Of a DNA stretch of 64,000 nt, positions 22,961 through 34,900 are shown piece after piece (position 1 is the first letter of the stretch; every line of letters begins with the position of its first letter). The stretch spans positions 17,931,787 through 17,995,786 of the forward strand of contig OU342821.1 of NCBI GenBank assembly GCA_910591455.2. Reading direction: 5' to 3'. Source of the stretch: Pholis gunnellus (taxonomy: Eukaryota > Chordata > Actinopteri > Perciformes > Pholidae). Below the pieces are notes generated by a model that saw only the letters and a list, made by a program, of their open reading frames with translations, did no database searches and was not told the DNA's origin. The position numbers were made by a program, and so were the translations under genes.

Positions 22961-25108
22961 CTAGCACTCATTGCTCGTGTAAGGGCAGACCACACACACT
23001 TGCGCGATGTCATCATATTCGTACGTCCTCTTCAGAAATGTGTCCGTGAGTCTCAATCCGGAGATACTCTGAAACAAGGACGTGAAGAATATTAGTGAGG
23101 CAAGAACAGCGCGAGGATAATCAATCATCTGAAAGTCTAAATCATTACCTGCAGACCCTGGACGGATGAGAGGAGCATGAGGGGCAGAGAGAGGAAGGCA
23201 CCCGGACTGAGCTTCCCCAGCTGACGCCCTGACACACCGCACCAGTGGATGGACCTGGTGTTACACATCTCCAGCACCAGATCCATGGTTCTTTCGCTAC
23301 AAACAAAAAAATGGTTGTTACCGTTGCTGGGTCATTCCTGTAATTGAGCGGTTTAATCATAAGTTGGACTGGGGATTTTTTTTTTACCTGCAGTTGGTGA
23401 TTTTACAGATAATGTCAAAAGGTTCTTCAAGGTTGACCGTGTCAGGAATCATCTCCAAAGACAGCCTGATGTCTCCATACCCTGGAGCCTGGAAGATGCA
23501 AAGAAAATCAGGACAAAACAGAGATTCTATTATCTTGGCAGTAGCGCACACATTAAGAGATGCATCCTAATACCATTCTTTGCAGCTGACTGGTCTGCAG
23601 CCTCCCTCTCTCCCCGAGATTGGTCTTCCATACGATGTCGAGCTTCCCTATCACCGTCACACCCTTGATGACGCCGGCCTTCTCCGCGTACTCCGGCTTT
23701 GGCTTGAGGCAGTACAGGTACTGCCGCGTGTCCATGGGCTGCAGGTAGGACATTTTGCCAAATGTGGACTCTCTGCCAGTGAAAAAGTTACGAATGAGAA
23801 GAAAAAAAGCTGACGGCAAAATACATTTTTATTAATAATAAAAAAGTGCTTTTACCCGTCGTCTCCGCTCGCGACCGTGTTGAGCTCTGTGACGTTATAC
23901 ATCATGGAGGGCTCCAGAGAGACCTTCTCCATGAACATCGGTGAGGTGGTGATGTTCTGGATCTGAGCCTCCAGGAACACTTCATCCGTCTGGATGCGGA
24001 GAAGCCGGAGGTCACCAACTAATATATTTTGCTCACAATCTAGCACATCATCTCCAAGGCGGACTGAGCAACACATCAGCTTCATCACTAGGTGTTAGGA
24101 CGGGTTGGGCTTGTGCAAAATCCTACAGCCTTAAAGGGGAGGTTCACATTGCTTCACGTCGGTCCTATTCACATGGCCATATGAGCTTTCAAGCGTTGCT
24201 GATTGCTGTGACTTTCCTCCTGTCCATACTGCCCGTGAAGTGATACCTTACTGACAGCATTTTAAGAGACGGGGGACAAAATCCACAACTCTAAAACAAA
24301 TGCCTTCTGAAGTTTGACCAAAGCCAATATGATGCATCTGCAGATATGAACTTTAAAAAAAGGACTGTGGTTTTTGTGCCCCATCACTTCCACTGGAGAC
24401 GGATCCTCTTCAGGCCGGCATGAACAGGAGGGATGACTACACACAACCGGAACCCTCTTAATGCACATATGAGCATGAGAGCAATGTTTTGAGATGAAAT
24501 GTGAACATATCCTTTCTTCTACTTGGTGTGAGAGTCGTGTAATGGATCACACGTGTCAAGTAAGACTCAGAAGACAAACATGAAGTCACATCAGTTGGAT
24601 TCTATGACGTTTGCTCAGTGTACCTTGGAGGACTTTGTTAGTGCAGGTGCTGACCAGCAGAGTATACAGTAGGGGTTGCACACTGACAGATTTTGACCGA
24701 TCCACAGTTCCTTCACAGTGATCTCTCAAACATCAACTAGTTGTGTTTTGATTTATTCAGCGACGTCGTCTGCATCAAAGCCTTTTAGAGGAATAACTGT
24801 CAACACGTTCTATGACGCCCATGTCTATAATGCATAGTAAACATACATGTAATGCATTACAACTTCCTTATGGAACTGTATAATTACAGTTATAAGCACT
24901 CATAAATATCCCCAACAATAATCATAACACCTTATAAAGCATTTAATAAGTCAAGTATCACAATAACTCATAATTACTCACATTTGTTATGCAAGGATCA
25001 TAGTGTTCTATAATCCCATAGTTGTTACCCATTATAATAACTGGTATTAGCATAATGTGATTATAAATTACTCTAAATTATCATTGTGTGCTTAAAGTGA
25101 GGTAAAAG

Positions 25109-25150
<42 letters not shown>

Positions 25151-28100
25151 AAGGTAAAGGCAGGAGCAGCTTGCTGCGTTGTTGATAATAATATTTATAA
25201 GAGTTTATAACTATAATTATACAGTAATATAAATGTTTCTATTGCATTACAGACATGGGCATCATTCAAAATGACTGTTCTGCTCTCCAGTCCCGTTTAT
25301 CAGCTTGTTGTGGAATTAACAGATTTACAAATGACTTATTAGAATACTATACTATACTATATACTACCTACAAATATGACAAACATGTCCTATATCCTAA
25401 AATACTTTAGATTCCACCATCCAATGAGTGATAATCATGCCCTAACCTGACGTGTTTATCAGTTATTAACATTTACAAGTAAAGTAACTTACGTTTACAG
25501 CAATAATAAATAATGCTACAGTAAAACACACTATAACTATAACTATATATATATACTTGGATAGTTCAAACAATAGCTAACCTAGGACTGTAGGCAACTA
25601 GTTGATGCTCTAGAAAGGTAACTCTCAGTGGTCGACACACCTGTCACACCTGGAGTGCAACCTCTACTATACAGTAAGAACAATGAGAGAGAAGCAGAGA
25701 TTAGTCCATGCCTTGCAATTCACAACATAAGAACTGGCCATGAACCGTTATTGTTAAATCACAGAGCTTAGCATCTTTGTTCCATGCAAAGCCATTCCAA
25801 CCAACACCCTGAAAACCACACATTGTATTACGTCTAATCAAATATATTTCCCCCCCAATGCTACATGATTGGAACCAAGAAAGTAATCTGGGTTTTATAA
25901 TCACTGACAATAAGAACTTCATTGGCCTGCTGCATCGCTTCTTCAACCCAGGAATACAAAAGTTAAAGAAATGAGATTTCAAAAGCATCTGTGCACATTG
26001 ATTCACGTCTGTTATACGTTTGAGAATAATCATAGTGCATAATTTGATGATAAACTGCATAATCAATGCAACTCCCGCCCACCACAATCTAACACCACAA
26101 ACTTCAATTAAAAAGTCCAAGCCCTGTGTAGGATGAGTTTGCAAGAAAGCATGAGCGTCCAAAGAAAGGGCAAAAGAAAAATAATGGAAGGTTCATGTCG
26201 AGGTGTGAAATAAATCAACGTCGGCACGTCGCTCGTTTATCTTTGACAATCTAGATTTCCATGATTCGTACGCTCCTTTCCATTCTTCTACTTTGCACCT
26301 TTCTATTGGCCCCAGAAAGACAGTCTGCTGCACCAAAAAGGATGAAGAGAAGCTAACGTTCAGCAATGAGAACAGAAGGAACAATTACCACAGAACTGAG
26401 GTCACTCTAATGGAGAAAATAAAATACAAGACATAATAAACAAATGAAGTTACATGCCAAAGATGACGACAATGAATATTTGCACACGGCTAATATAAAA
26501 AGCTACTGGTAAAATGAAAATGAGACAAAAAAAGGAAAAAGCTTGTTGCCTCTGTGAGGAAAACGCTTGATCTCCAACTCTTGAAACAATAAAAGATTTA
26601 AAATGTTGTTTTTTTCTGTTAAGTTGACATTACTGGAGGTACAAGGGTTTTCCAGGAGACCATTCTTATACTAACTGCCCCTATTAGCATATGGAAACGT
26701 TCCTAACTATGAAATGAAATATGATATGAAGCCCGTTGTACGCTACAGTAACAACTTGCATGTCATACAATACAGCTGTGGTAAGAGATGGCAGTGCACA
26801 CAGCCTGTATGATCGTGGTGATGGTATTTGAGCGACGCAGACTTACCTCTGCATTGTAGAACTTTGTCTTCACATCCAGCGGCTTCAAAACCTGATTGAG
26901 AATAGATTGCAAACTGAACGCTGTTGTTTTCTCACACTGTACCTCCATTTCGGCAGAACAAATATATTTATTTCAATGCGAAAAACGACGAAGAAATTGG
27001 AATCTGAGGGATAAAGCTGCAAATGTTGCTAAAGGGAAGGGGAAGAGGGTTACTGTTGGTTCCCGAACTGAGAGCCGAAGACCGAAACACGCAGAATCCA
27101 CAGCTGGGATGGTAATTGCGTTTGCTCTGTTGTGGACCTGTGACATTTCTCAGGTCTCCTCCAAGCTCACACAGGGGTTGACCACCGTCATCTAATGAGA
27201 AAACGCTCAAAATATAACTCACCTGGAATTTGAAGAACTTCCGAAAATAGAGCTTCTCCCCGTACTGAGTGGTGTAACTGACTGCACACACTAAGCTGGA
27301 GATAGGAAGGAAAGAAACACATGAAATAGTTTTAATCTGTGTGGAGATTGCTTCCCTGCGTTGGTCAGTTGGGACGGTTTCCCGGCAGGATAAGAAAAGA
27401 AGGGAGTGTAAACACTGTGGGGGAACAACGCTCACATGTGCGTTCCAATTTCTTTGACTTCGTGGTGGATAACGTCGTCGATGCAGCTTTCAGATTTGAG
27501 TTCTCCTACTGCAGAGTTTGACGCCGAGAGGTTGAGCCTCTGTGAGCTGGTCTGTAGATCAGCCTGTACACACGAGAGGAGAGTTGTGGGTAAAAAACAG
27601 GAGAGCAAAGTGTGTAACAAGTGTCGGAGAGGTCTTCTTTTACGGCACCTTCACAAGAACGTCCTTCACGACCTGGTTGCTGTCGTTGTGCACACTAATG
27701 TAACTGGAGAAGGTCTCACCGAGGAAAATATTTCTGTAGGAAAAGTCAAGTCGTTAAACTTTACAACAAAAGTTTGCTCCACAAAAAGCACTCGGCGCTC
27801 ATTGGTTGATTCTCCAACAGCTGATTAGCGTTAATTACCCAAAGTTCTGCGGTAATGTGAGCATCTCTCCCAGCATTAACGCCTCTGCTCCTTTGATGGT
27901 GGAGGGGTCCTCCCTCATAAGTTGATCAAACAAATCCCCTGCAGAGGGAAAAAAAACACACAAAACTGAGAGTTGGAGCTCTAATATCAATGAATTGAAT
28001 GTGTTGCCATCAGCTGACAGAGTCCCGGTCTGTCTGTGGACTGCGTAGATATAGAAGATGTAGACACAGTTGGGTGTTATAGAAGTGTTTGAGTATTCTG

Positions 28101-30112
28101 TTCACTACACACAGACAGAAATACAGGACCTTTGAAGATCAGGTTTAAAAGCAGTCTGAACCAGAAGGGTTTTCATCGGGTTCTAATTTCTGTCTGAATA
28201 TTATGACTCAAACATCTCTATTAGATCAAGCAGCAAACATGGGATTCAACAAGCCATTCAGCTTTGGCTCCCATTCCTGTGTCACATGCAGGTTCATTAG
28301 AATAAACCGCCCCCCATATGAGTACCTCCACGCACGGCTGTAGAACTACCTTTGCAAAGGGGCGCCATATTTTTCTGGCGAGCCAATCAGAGCTGACCCT
28401 TTTTCAGGAAGACCTCTTAAAGAGACAGGCGCTAAAACGGAGCGTTTCAGACAGACGGTGAATACAGGTATATTCAGACAAACATTATGAGGACAAATAA
28501 TGTGTTTTCTGAACATTAAAGCATTTTGTATTAGAAAGTATGAACCTGAGAATGACATGCTCCCTTTAAAGCTGGAACTCGACAGCAATAAGGGAAATGT
28601 TTTTATGTATCTAATGTCAAATTCAACGAATTCATCTGCGTGAACTTTAGGATAAGCCGTCAGCTTGTTGCTACTCCTGTAAAAATAGTGATCCTTCTAA
28701 GAAGTGTCATTGTGATTCATGGTTTGTTAGGAGTTCAGTTACCAGCGCAGCATTCACATTTCTCTGTCATGTAATTCACCAGAGGGGGAAACAAACACTG
28801 AACTTCTCAGCAGGAGACGGTTCTAAGAGTGTACAAATATAATACAGATGTGCACTGGCTCTAAAGAAAACGCTAAAAAAGTAGGCTAAATACAATCAAA
28901 ATGTATATGAAATTGGCTATTTTCATCACATTTTGTCTGTTAACCTTTCGGCGACTAGACTATAGAGTACGTGTTTTAAAATCAAAAGTATCTCAAACTT
29001 TGTAGAAGTCAATAAATTACAAATTTAGGAAGATTCTCGTGACAGGCTACATTAAAGACAACCAAACCTAGCAGCATTACATCATTCATTCTCACAACTA
29101 TTATATCTCATTATTGCAGCATTAGATTAAAAGCAGGAATGCACTTTTCTGTTCATTTCCTGCATACGTGTTAGTTTTATGACATTAAGATATGCGCCAT
29201 TGTTCCCTCAAGTAAATATTTCAACATAAACATGGAAGCGTCTGTTGTCTAGAGTGTTGAATCCTAACACAACCACAACCAATGTCAGCTAATGGTTGAA
29301 AGCTTTACTTGGAGAACAAGGAAAGCAGAAGCAAAGCTTCTTTAGACACTAAAAGAAGAACTCAGACGTCTATTCAAGCCTGGTGTCTAACTCCTCATTT
29401 GTGTTCTGACGCCTGGCTGCCGGTTTCTCAATCACAGTCGTGGATTTAATTCACTGGAATGGAATGCGAGTGATTAAAACCTCTTGGATTCTTTTGAACT
29501 ACTTTGTTGTTGTACAATACATGCAAAAGACAACATGTATTTTTGGAAGCTTCCAAAAATAGATTTCTTTTGTTTCTGTCATGCGAAGACTGTGACTGAA
29601 TCTCTACAATCCACAGAACAAAGACACAATGACACACTACAGAGACAGGATTCCTATGACCGCTGTGATCACCACAACAAGTTGAAAAGACAGCAAATCC
29701 ACAGAAATACAAAGTCAATAGAGCCACAAACTCACAATCTAAAAGTGCAACGTCATTAAATAATACAGAAAAAGGAGACACTAAATGCCTCCCTGTTGCC
29801 CGTACCTGGTGGAAACCCTGCAAACAGCAGTAACTCTGTTCAGGCTTACCTGGCAGATCTCGATCTTCACATGTCACTGGCAGGTTTGTGAAGAGTGTCG
29901 GTTTTGTTAACCGCATCACTGCAAAAGTAAAGTGACAGCGGTCAGTGACTGGACACACAAGTTGGTTAGTAATTGCGGTGAGCATATCCTAGAGTCAGTA
30001 ATGTCAGTACTAGGTAGCAATCAGCCTGCCATGTGCAGAGAGGCATGTTTTATTTTATTGTAGAATGTTGCTGTAATGCATAAATAGCCTTTGTTGTATT
30101 GCAATACATCTA

Positions 30113-30153
<41 letters not shown>

Positions 30154-30861
30154 GACAGGATGGATGGTTAGTCTGACATTGGATATGAACTCAGCAGGGA
30201 CATCAACAGGAACATTTTTAGCAGCTGTCAGCTTTCAACAAAACATGTAACAACAACATCCATGTTCTCAAAGCAACATCTGGGGCTTTTACTTATTGTA
30301 TCTAATGAATACACACTATATGTACAAGCTTTAATGGCTACAGATTCATCAGAAACATGGATTTTATTGGCTCAGTAGCTGACTGACACGTCATTTGAGT
30401 CAGCTGTTGTGGAGCATCTTTGCTCATGCAGTGACAAGAGCATAACAAACACAGCTTAACATAGATAACAAAGCTAGTGAGTTTAATTCACTCATTTCTT
30501 AGCTAAATTAGCTGACAACACAACAGCAATAGCTAGCTGGTTATATGGTGTACTTCTTGCTATATTATTGCTTCACAGCGTCATTTAATCTCAGTTTTGG
30601 GGTCAAATATCAACAAGAAAATTATTGATTAAAGCTAAACCTGTCACAAAAATATTATTGGTTGTATAGTATCGAATGTAAGAGTTTAATAGCGTCTTAG
30701 CTAGCGCTATTAGCAGCTAAAAGACACAACAAATGACAACTGAAAGAAGTCTGTTCCACCCCTAAACCATCGTCTAGAATCAGATCATTAAGTCTATTGC
30801 AAGGAAATTAACTACCTTTTAATGCAAGTAGGTGTTCCTGTTTCGCTTGATTTACTTCCAT
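22961..30861 (-). CDS. trappc13: Trafficking protein particle complex subunit 13
   Basis: This subunit of the metazoan TRAPPIII complex supports Rab1 activation, ER-Golgi traffic and autophagy. Thirteen coding exons in transcript order: 30861-30816, 29918-29850, 27938-27839, 27733-27649, 27563-27436, 27295-27223, 26891-26847, 26406-26389 (microexon), 23989-23856, 23772-23574, 23488-23388, 23296-23149 and 23068-22961. Phases agree and give 417 residues, the same length as the long human form. The start [15 protein letters not shown] matches the family N-terminus. Other family blocks are [50 protein letters not shown] and [16 protein letters not shown]. The C-terminus, [12 protein letters not shown], differs from the mammalian end. 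No canonical AATAAA was found downstream; an ATTAAA on the minus strand at 22711-22706 is a candidate. Confidence 0.96.
24131..24517. mobile_element. Nonautonomous DNA element in a trappc13 intron
   Basis: The left end is TTAAAGGGGAGGTTCACATT. The right end inverted begins AAAGGATATGTTCACATTTC. These are imperfect terminal inverted repeats. Internal phrases such as GGGGGACAAAATCCACAACT are typical of a repeat common in teleosts. It has no coding capacity, and boundaries are good to a few bases. Confidence 0.5.
24812..25266. mobile_element. Long-inverted-repeat MITE with embedded GT tract
   Basis: The left arm begins ATGACGCCCATGTCTATAAT. The inverted right arm begins ATGATGCCCATGTCTGTAAT. 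Similarity continues inward through ACTGTATAATTA.AGTTATAA, so the arms are roughly 90 bp. A pure (GT)n tract at 25111-25148 has grown inside the element. No frame codes for a transposase. It lies in the trappc13 intron between the exon at 23856-23989 and the microexon. Confidence 0.6.
25111..25148. repeat. GT microsatellite, 19 units
   Basis: Uninterrupted (GT)19 inside the MITE at 24812-25266. Confidence 0.97.
26389..26406 (-). CDS. trappc13: trappc13 18-base microexon (SDLSSV)
   Basis: The minus strand reads an acceptor (CTCCATTAG), then 18 bases encoding Ser-Asp-Leu-Ser-Ser-Val, then a donor GTAATTG. The flanking exons end FYNAE and begin TDEVFLEAQ, both in phase 0, so the microexon can be included or skipped without changing frame. 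The same six residues occur at this point in the longer human TRAPPC13 isoform. Adding them brings the product to exactly 417 residues. It is far too short to stand out as an open frame. Confidence 0.93.
28345..28569. repeat. Fish MITE fragment, 3' part
   Basis: The stretch carries AGCCAATCAGAGCTGACC, CTCTTAAAGAGACAGGCGCT and AGTATGAACCTGAGAATGAC, and ends CTCCCTTTAA. I recognise these phrases as one very common percomorph repeat. The left terminus is not identifiable, so it appears truncated. It lies in trappc13 intron 2. Confidence 0.5.
30113..30151. repeat. TCTG tetranucleotide repeat
   Basis: About ten TCTG units in trappc13 intron 1. Confidence 0.95.
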
Positions 30862-31319
30862 TTTGAAAGGGGGAATTGTCTTTTCGGGGTAATGTTAGCT
30901 ACTATGCTAGCTGGTTGTTGTGACAGGCTAGCTTGTGTCTTTCTTCTTCGTCTGTTAATATAGAACGCTCTTCAGAGACTCTGCTGCCTCTCACAGCCTG
31001 GGGTGGGTACTACCAGGGCTGTATAAAGAGAGGCTACGGTCGAAAAAAATAAGTACCTCCTAACGTTTCCTAACCACTTTTCCTTAACCTCTATGAGCTG
31101 CCATTGCTGTAAAAGAAAAGGGAATTCATTGGAATGAACGGAGATGAGGTGACTCTCATTAAACGGCTCTGTTGTGCAGTAATCATGGCTGTGATAGCCA
31201 CACCTTGCATTAATTTCACAGTAAACGTCTGAATACTGTATTATAATTTTGAAATATCACAGTTAATTGTCAACATGTTAGTATGCTACGGTTTGCATTT
31301 GATTGCGAATATATATTTT

Positions 31320-31362
31320 TGCTGCTGTAGCGAACACATTTTTCATTGTGGGATGAATAAAG

Positions 31363-31456
<94 letters not shown>
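31320..31456 (+). repeat. Retroelement-like 3' tail with ATCT microsatellite
   Basis: The phrase TGGGATGAATAAAGTATCTA runs straight into about 23 perfect TATC units (31363-31456). An AATAAA-type end followed by a tetranucleotide tail is the usual look of fish LINE/SINE 3' ends, so the microsatellite probably grew from such a tail. The microsatellite is certain; the retroelement origin is inference. Confidence 0.6.
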
Positions 31457-31620
31457 GACTACTAAAAAGGTCAGGCATTAAAACAAATATATAAATATAT
31501 ATCATATATATTGTACTCAGCAAAGTCAGCAGATTCCCCAGCTGCGTTACTGTTTTTTTCCCTGTACAATATCGTATTAAATCCATCTCCAACTGAAATT
31601 GTAGTGCTGATAGTTTCCAT

Positions 31621-31634
31621 CCACTAGGTGGCAG
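31621..31634 (+). promoter_or_regulatory. CTCF-like motif at the synteny-block junction
   Basis: The sequence CCACTAGGTGGCAG is an exact fit to the CTCF core consensus. It lies in the 1.1 kb between trappc13 and mob1b, which belong to different chromosomes in human. Function is inferred only from the motif. Confidence 0.5.
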
Positions 31635-31969
31635 CACACCACAGAAACGCGTCTGATCTGCCCTGAACGTCAAAAAGAAGAAGTTCGCATTACATTCAGT
31701 ACGCTGCTGCCTCTCAGCGTACAGAGCAGTTCACAGTGGACCAGCTCGTCCATAACATTCATGTTTTTTTCTTTAATTAGCGTAAATGCTGTTAGTCGGT
31801 TCCGCCACAGTAATAGTTATTTCGGATTCGTCTCAAGGACCGCATACGGGAGCCCGAAAAGAACCGAGGACGTGCGACACTTGGGAGTTTTTAGCAAACA
31901 ATCCCTTCGGTCTGCCTGTTAGCTATTTGCCAAGAGAGTGATTTTGTTTCTACAGTCCAAGAAGGAAAC

Positions 31970-34900
31970 ATGAGTTTTCTTTTGTGAGTAATATTTCTGT
32001 CACGGGTGCTTATTTCAACCTTGCCATGTAGCTTTGTATTCGGGGAAATATTAATGGAGTTAGCGTTACACAGCCAGCTAGCTAGCTAGCGATAGCAATG
32101 ATACGGGCTACGACTACTTGCTGGACTAACCTCAGAATGTCTGCTGTGCTATCTTCTAGATTTTAATGATAATTAACGTCGGCATCGATTGTAGATTATT
32201 TGTACAGGTATTATGTTCTGCCATGAAACTTTAAGCTATAATTTACTGACCCCTCCCCCCAGAGCAAATTTTTAACATAGAGGGGTTCTCAGTCCCGGCT
32301 GGCGTGAATATTTGCTGGTGTGAACACTTTGTTAAAAACGAGCTAATCCAGCTGCGATGTGACAGGACACTAATCAGTCTGTGACCCCTTTGTTTAAAGT
32401 AACAGGAATATGTTGTTGATATTTAGCTAGCTACTCATAAAGCCCTTGTGTGGATGAGGTAACATTAAAATGCCCTCTGGTGAGGATGTGAGTGTTTTTA
32501 GGTAAAGGGAAGAAGATGAGTTTAGGTTTAACCACTGCTCTGTTTTTTTTTTTCTTTTTACCCCATTGAAATATAATTAATTTCATATTTTAATACAATT
32601 ATCTAGGGTATTGATTTTGATACAGATTGGTTTGAATAGCTGTTAATGCTTTAATTAAAGGAGAATCAGTTTTAGTGTGCAACCTTCCATGTTGTGATGA
32701 CTCAAATTCTTGTTTAATGGGCCAGTGAGGAGGGTTGAACACAGTACCTCCCAAATGGCCTCATTACACACACACACACACAGAGAGACACACTGTTCTA
32801 GTCCGCCACTCTGATTCTGGCAAACACATCAAGTCAACAAGAGCTCAACTCTTTTCTTTTCTTTTCTAAGAAGATCAAAACTTTTTTTGTCAGTAAAAAG
32901 TCCCTCACTTAGAGGCGCTGTGATTGCATGATTTGTCATCATATCTGACTACCTCCCTGTTTGTTCTTCCTCTTTTGAAATGTGACTCACAGTGGAAACC
33001 GCTCATCCAAGACGTTCAAGCCCAAGAAGAACATCCCGGAGGGTTCTCACCAGTACGAGCTGTTGAAACATGCAGAGGCTACACTGGGAAGTGGAAACCT
33101 GCGCATGGCAGTCATGTTGCCCGAGGGTGAAGACTTAAATGAGTGGGTCGCAGTCAACAGTAAGCGCCAGTTTCACCTCTTTTTTTTTTTTCTTCCCTCC
33201 CTTCCTTAAAACACCTTTTTAAATTCAGCTTCCTGGCAGCACAGCACCTTCGCACGCCCTTTTATCTCTTTATCCGTCACTCTCCTCATTGTTTTATTTA
33301 CTTGCACGCTTCTCAAGTTGTCCTGTTCCTGAACTCGCAATTAGTCCACATCAAGAATCAGTTAAAGAGTGAGCTATCAGGGTGTAAGATCTTGGCGTTC
33401 CCCCGGAAGGCCGTGTGCATTCATGCTGGAAGAACCACCGTGACTGTTCAACAGACTTGATTGTCTGTGCTGTGAGAGCCTTGTTTACATTCTTCTGAAT
33501 TGGGACAAATTGCTGGTCAGCAGCAGCAGCTTAACTTCCTGTCGTGTCCGAGTGCCTCTAGGGTTTGAGATGTGCAGAGTCTCGGCGTGTCTCGTCCTTT
33601 TATTTAAAGTACATTTCATGCAGCATAACGTAAAGTGATCAGGATTTCAATGGTGATTTGATCAAGTGTTTACATTACTTTAATGCAGAGCACAAAACAT
33701 GCAAGTGAATGCGTCAATAAATTAGTTTGTGCTGTCATTCCAGTGTGTTGAAGTTATTTGCGTTTGATTTTGGTTTATTGGATTTGATGCATTTTAGATT
33801 AAACATGAAAACTGAAGTAGGGTGATTGTATTACTTCTCTATTTTTACACAGTGCTAACAGTGAATCTTGTGTATCAGCGAGTTCACACGTTGTATAGCT
33901 GTGTTAAGTGTGCCGGTGAGATGGCTCGGCTACATCGTTGCAATACTTGTGTCGTAGTTACATAAGAGGTTAGTGGAAATGAATGGCTGTTGGATGTTTT
34001 AACTTGCACAATAAAGGGAAGTCAGAATAAAATTGCCGTTTATATGACTTTCCTGATGATCTCTTTTTACAAGAAGCAGTTCACTTCATGCGTTTAAGCT
34101 TCTTTTTTTGGGGCATTTAGCTTGTAATGGATCGTGACCGGAGAGGAAGAGAGGAGGTTATGATATGCAGTAAAGGTCTCGTAGTTTATTCTGTATCACC
34201 ATAGCATCTCGGATGTTCTGCAGCTGTCTCTTTGCATCGCTATGCCGTCTACGCCCACGGGAAGTCTGTCATGGTGACGATGACGTTGGCACCTGTCATG
34301 GCAAAGTGAACGTGTTGATTAGTTGATAGCATGGCCAAAGCGGCGGACCTGTTTTATGCTATTCACAGTGGTTGTGTGTCATGAAAATGCGCAAACAATA
34401 AAGTGTTGAAACGGTAGATAAGCCGGGTATTGCCTTGAAATATGTATCTAATGCAGGTCTGCCTCCCTGGTTATGCGCAAGCGCTACATCGAACTTCAAC
34501 TACTTCAGTGGCTGAAACGGTATTAAGAGCTTTCAGCTTTTTACCAGAACCCTGTTGAACGTACTAAAATCATCAGTGTCAATAACGTAATATAACAAGT
34601 TATTATCAAGCATGGACCCGGCTATTAATACAGACACTTTGGACAAAAATATCTCAATTGGGAGACTGAGTAAACAGGACCTCACACATCAGCTGTTCAA
34701 TATGTGCTTTTATTTCTGGGAGATTAGCAAATGGAGCGCCAACACCAACGCTGCCAACACTCTAAATGGATCTCTCCGACTGCTGGAAAGCCAAAGTTGG
34801 CGCTCTGCCGCTGGGAATGAGCGATAACACCATTTGTTCCAGATAACTGGAGTGTGCACTGGTTTACAGTTTGGACTGGGGGGACTCAACGCCAGCTGTT

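Larger units (their letters stand above)
30862..31969. promoter_or_regulatory. Divergent intergenic region of trappc13 and mob1b
   Basis: Only 1108 bases separate the two start codons, which face away from each other. The trappc13 side (30862-31080) and mob1b side (31680-31969) would be the 5' UTR/promoter parts. Between them lie a repeat tail with an ATCT microsatellite (about 31300-31456) and a CTCF-like motif at 31621-31634. No open frame of interest is present; the plus-strand frame through the microsatellite is only the repeat translated. Confidence 0.6.

Noticed and set aside
31275..31457. Plus-strand frame ending in repeated SIYL units
   Set aside because: It is the ATCT microsatellite translated; there is no independent gene evidence.
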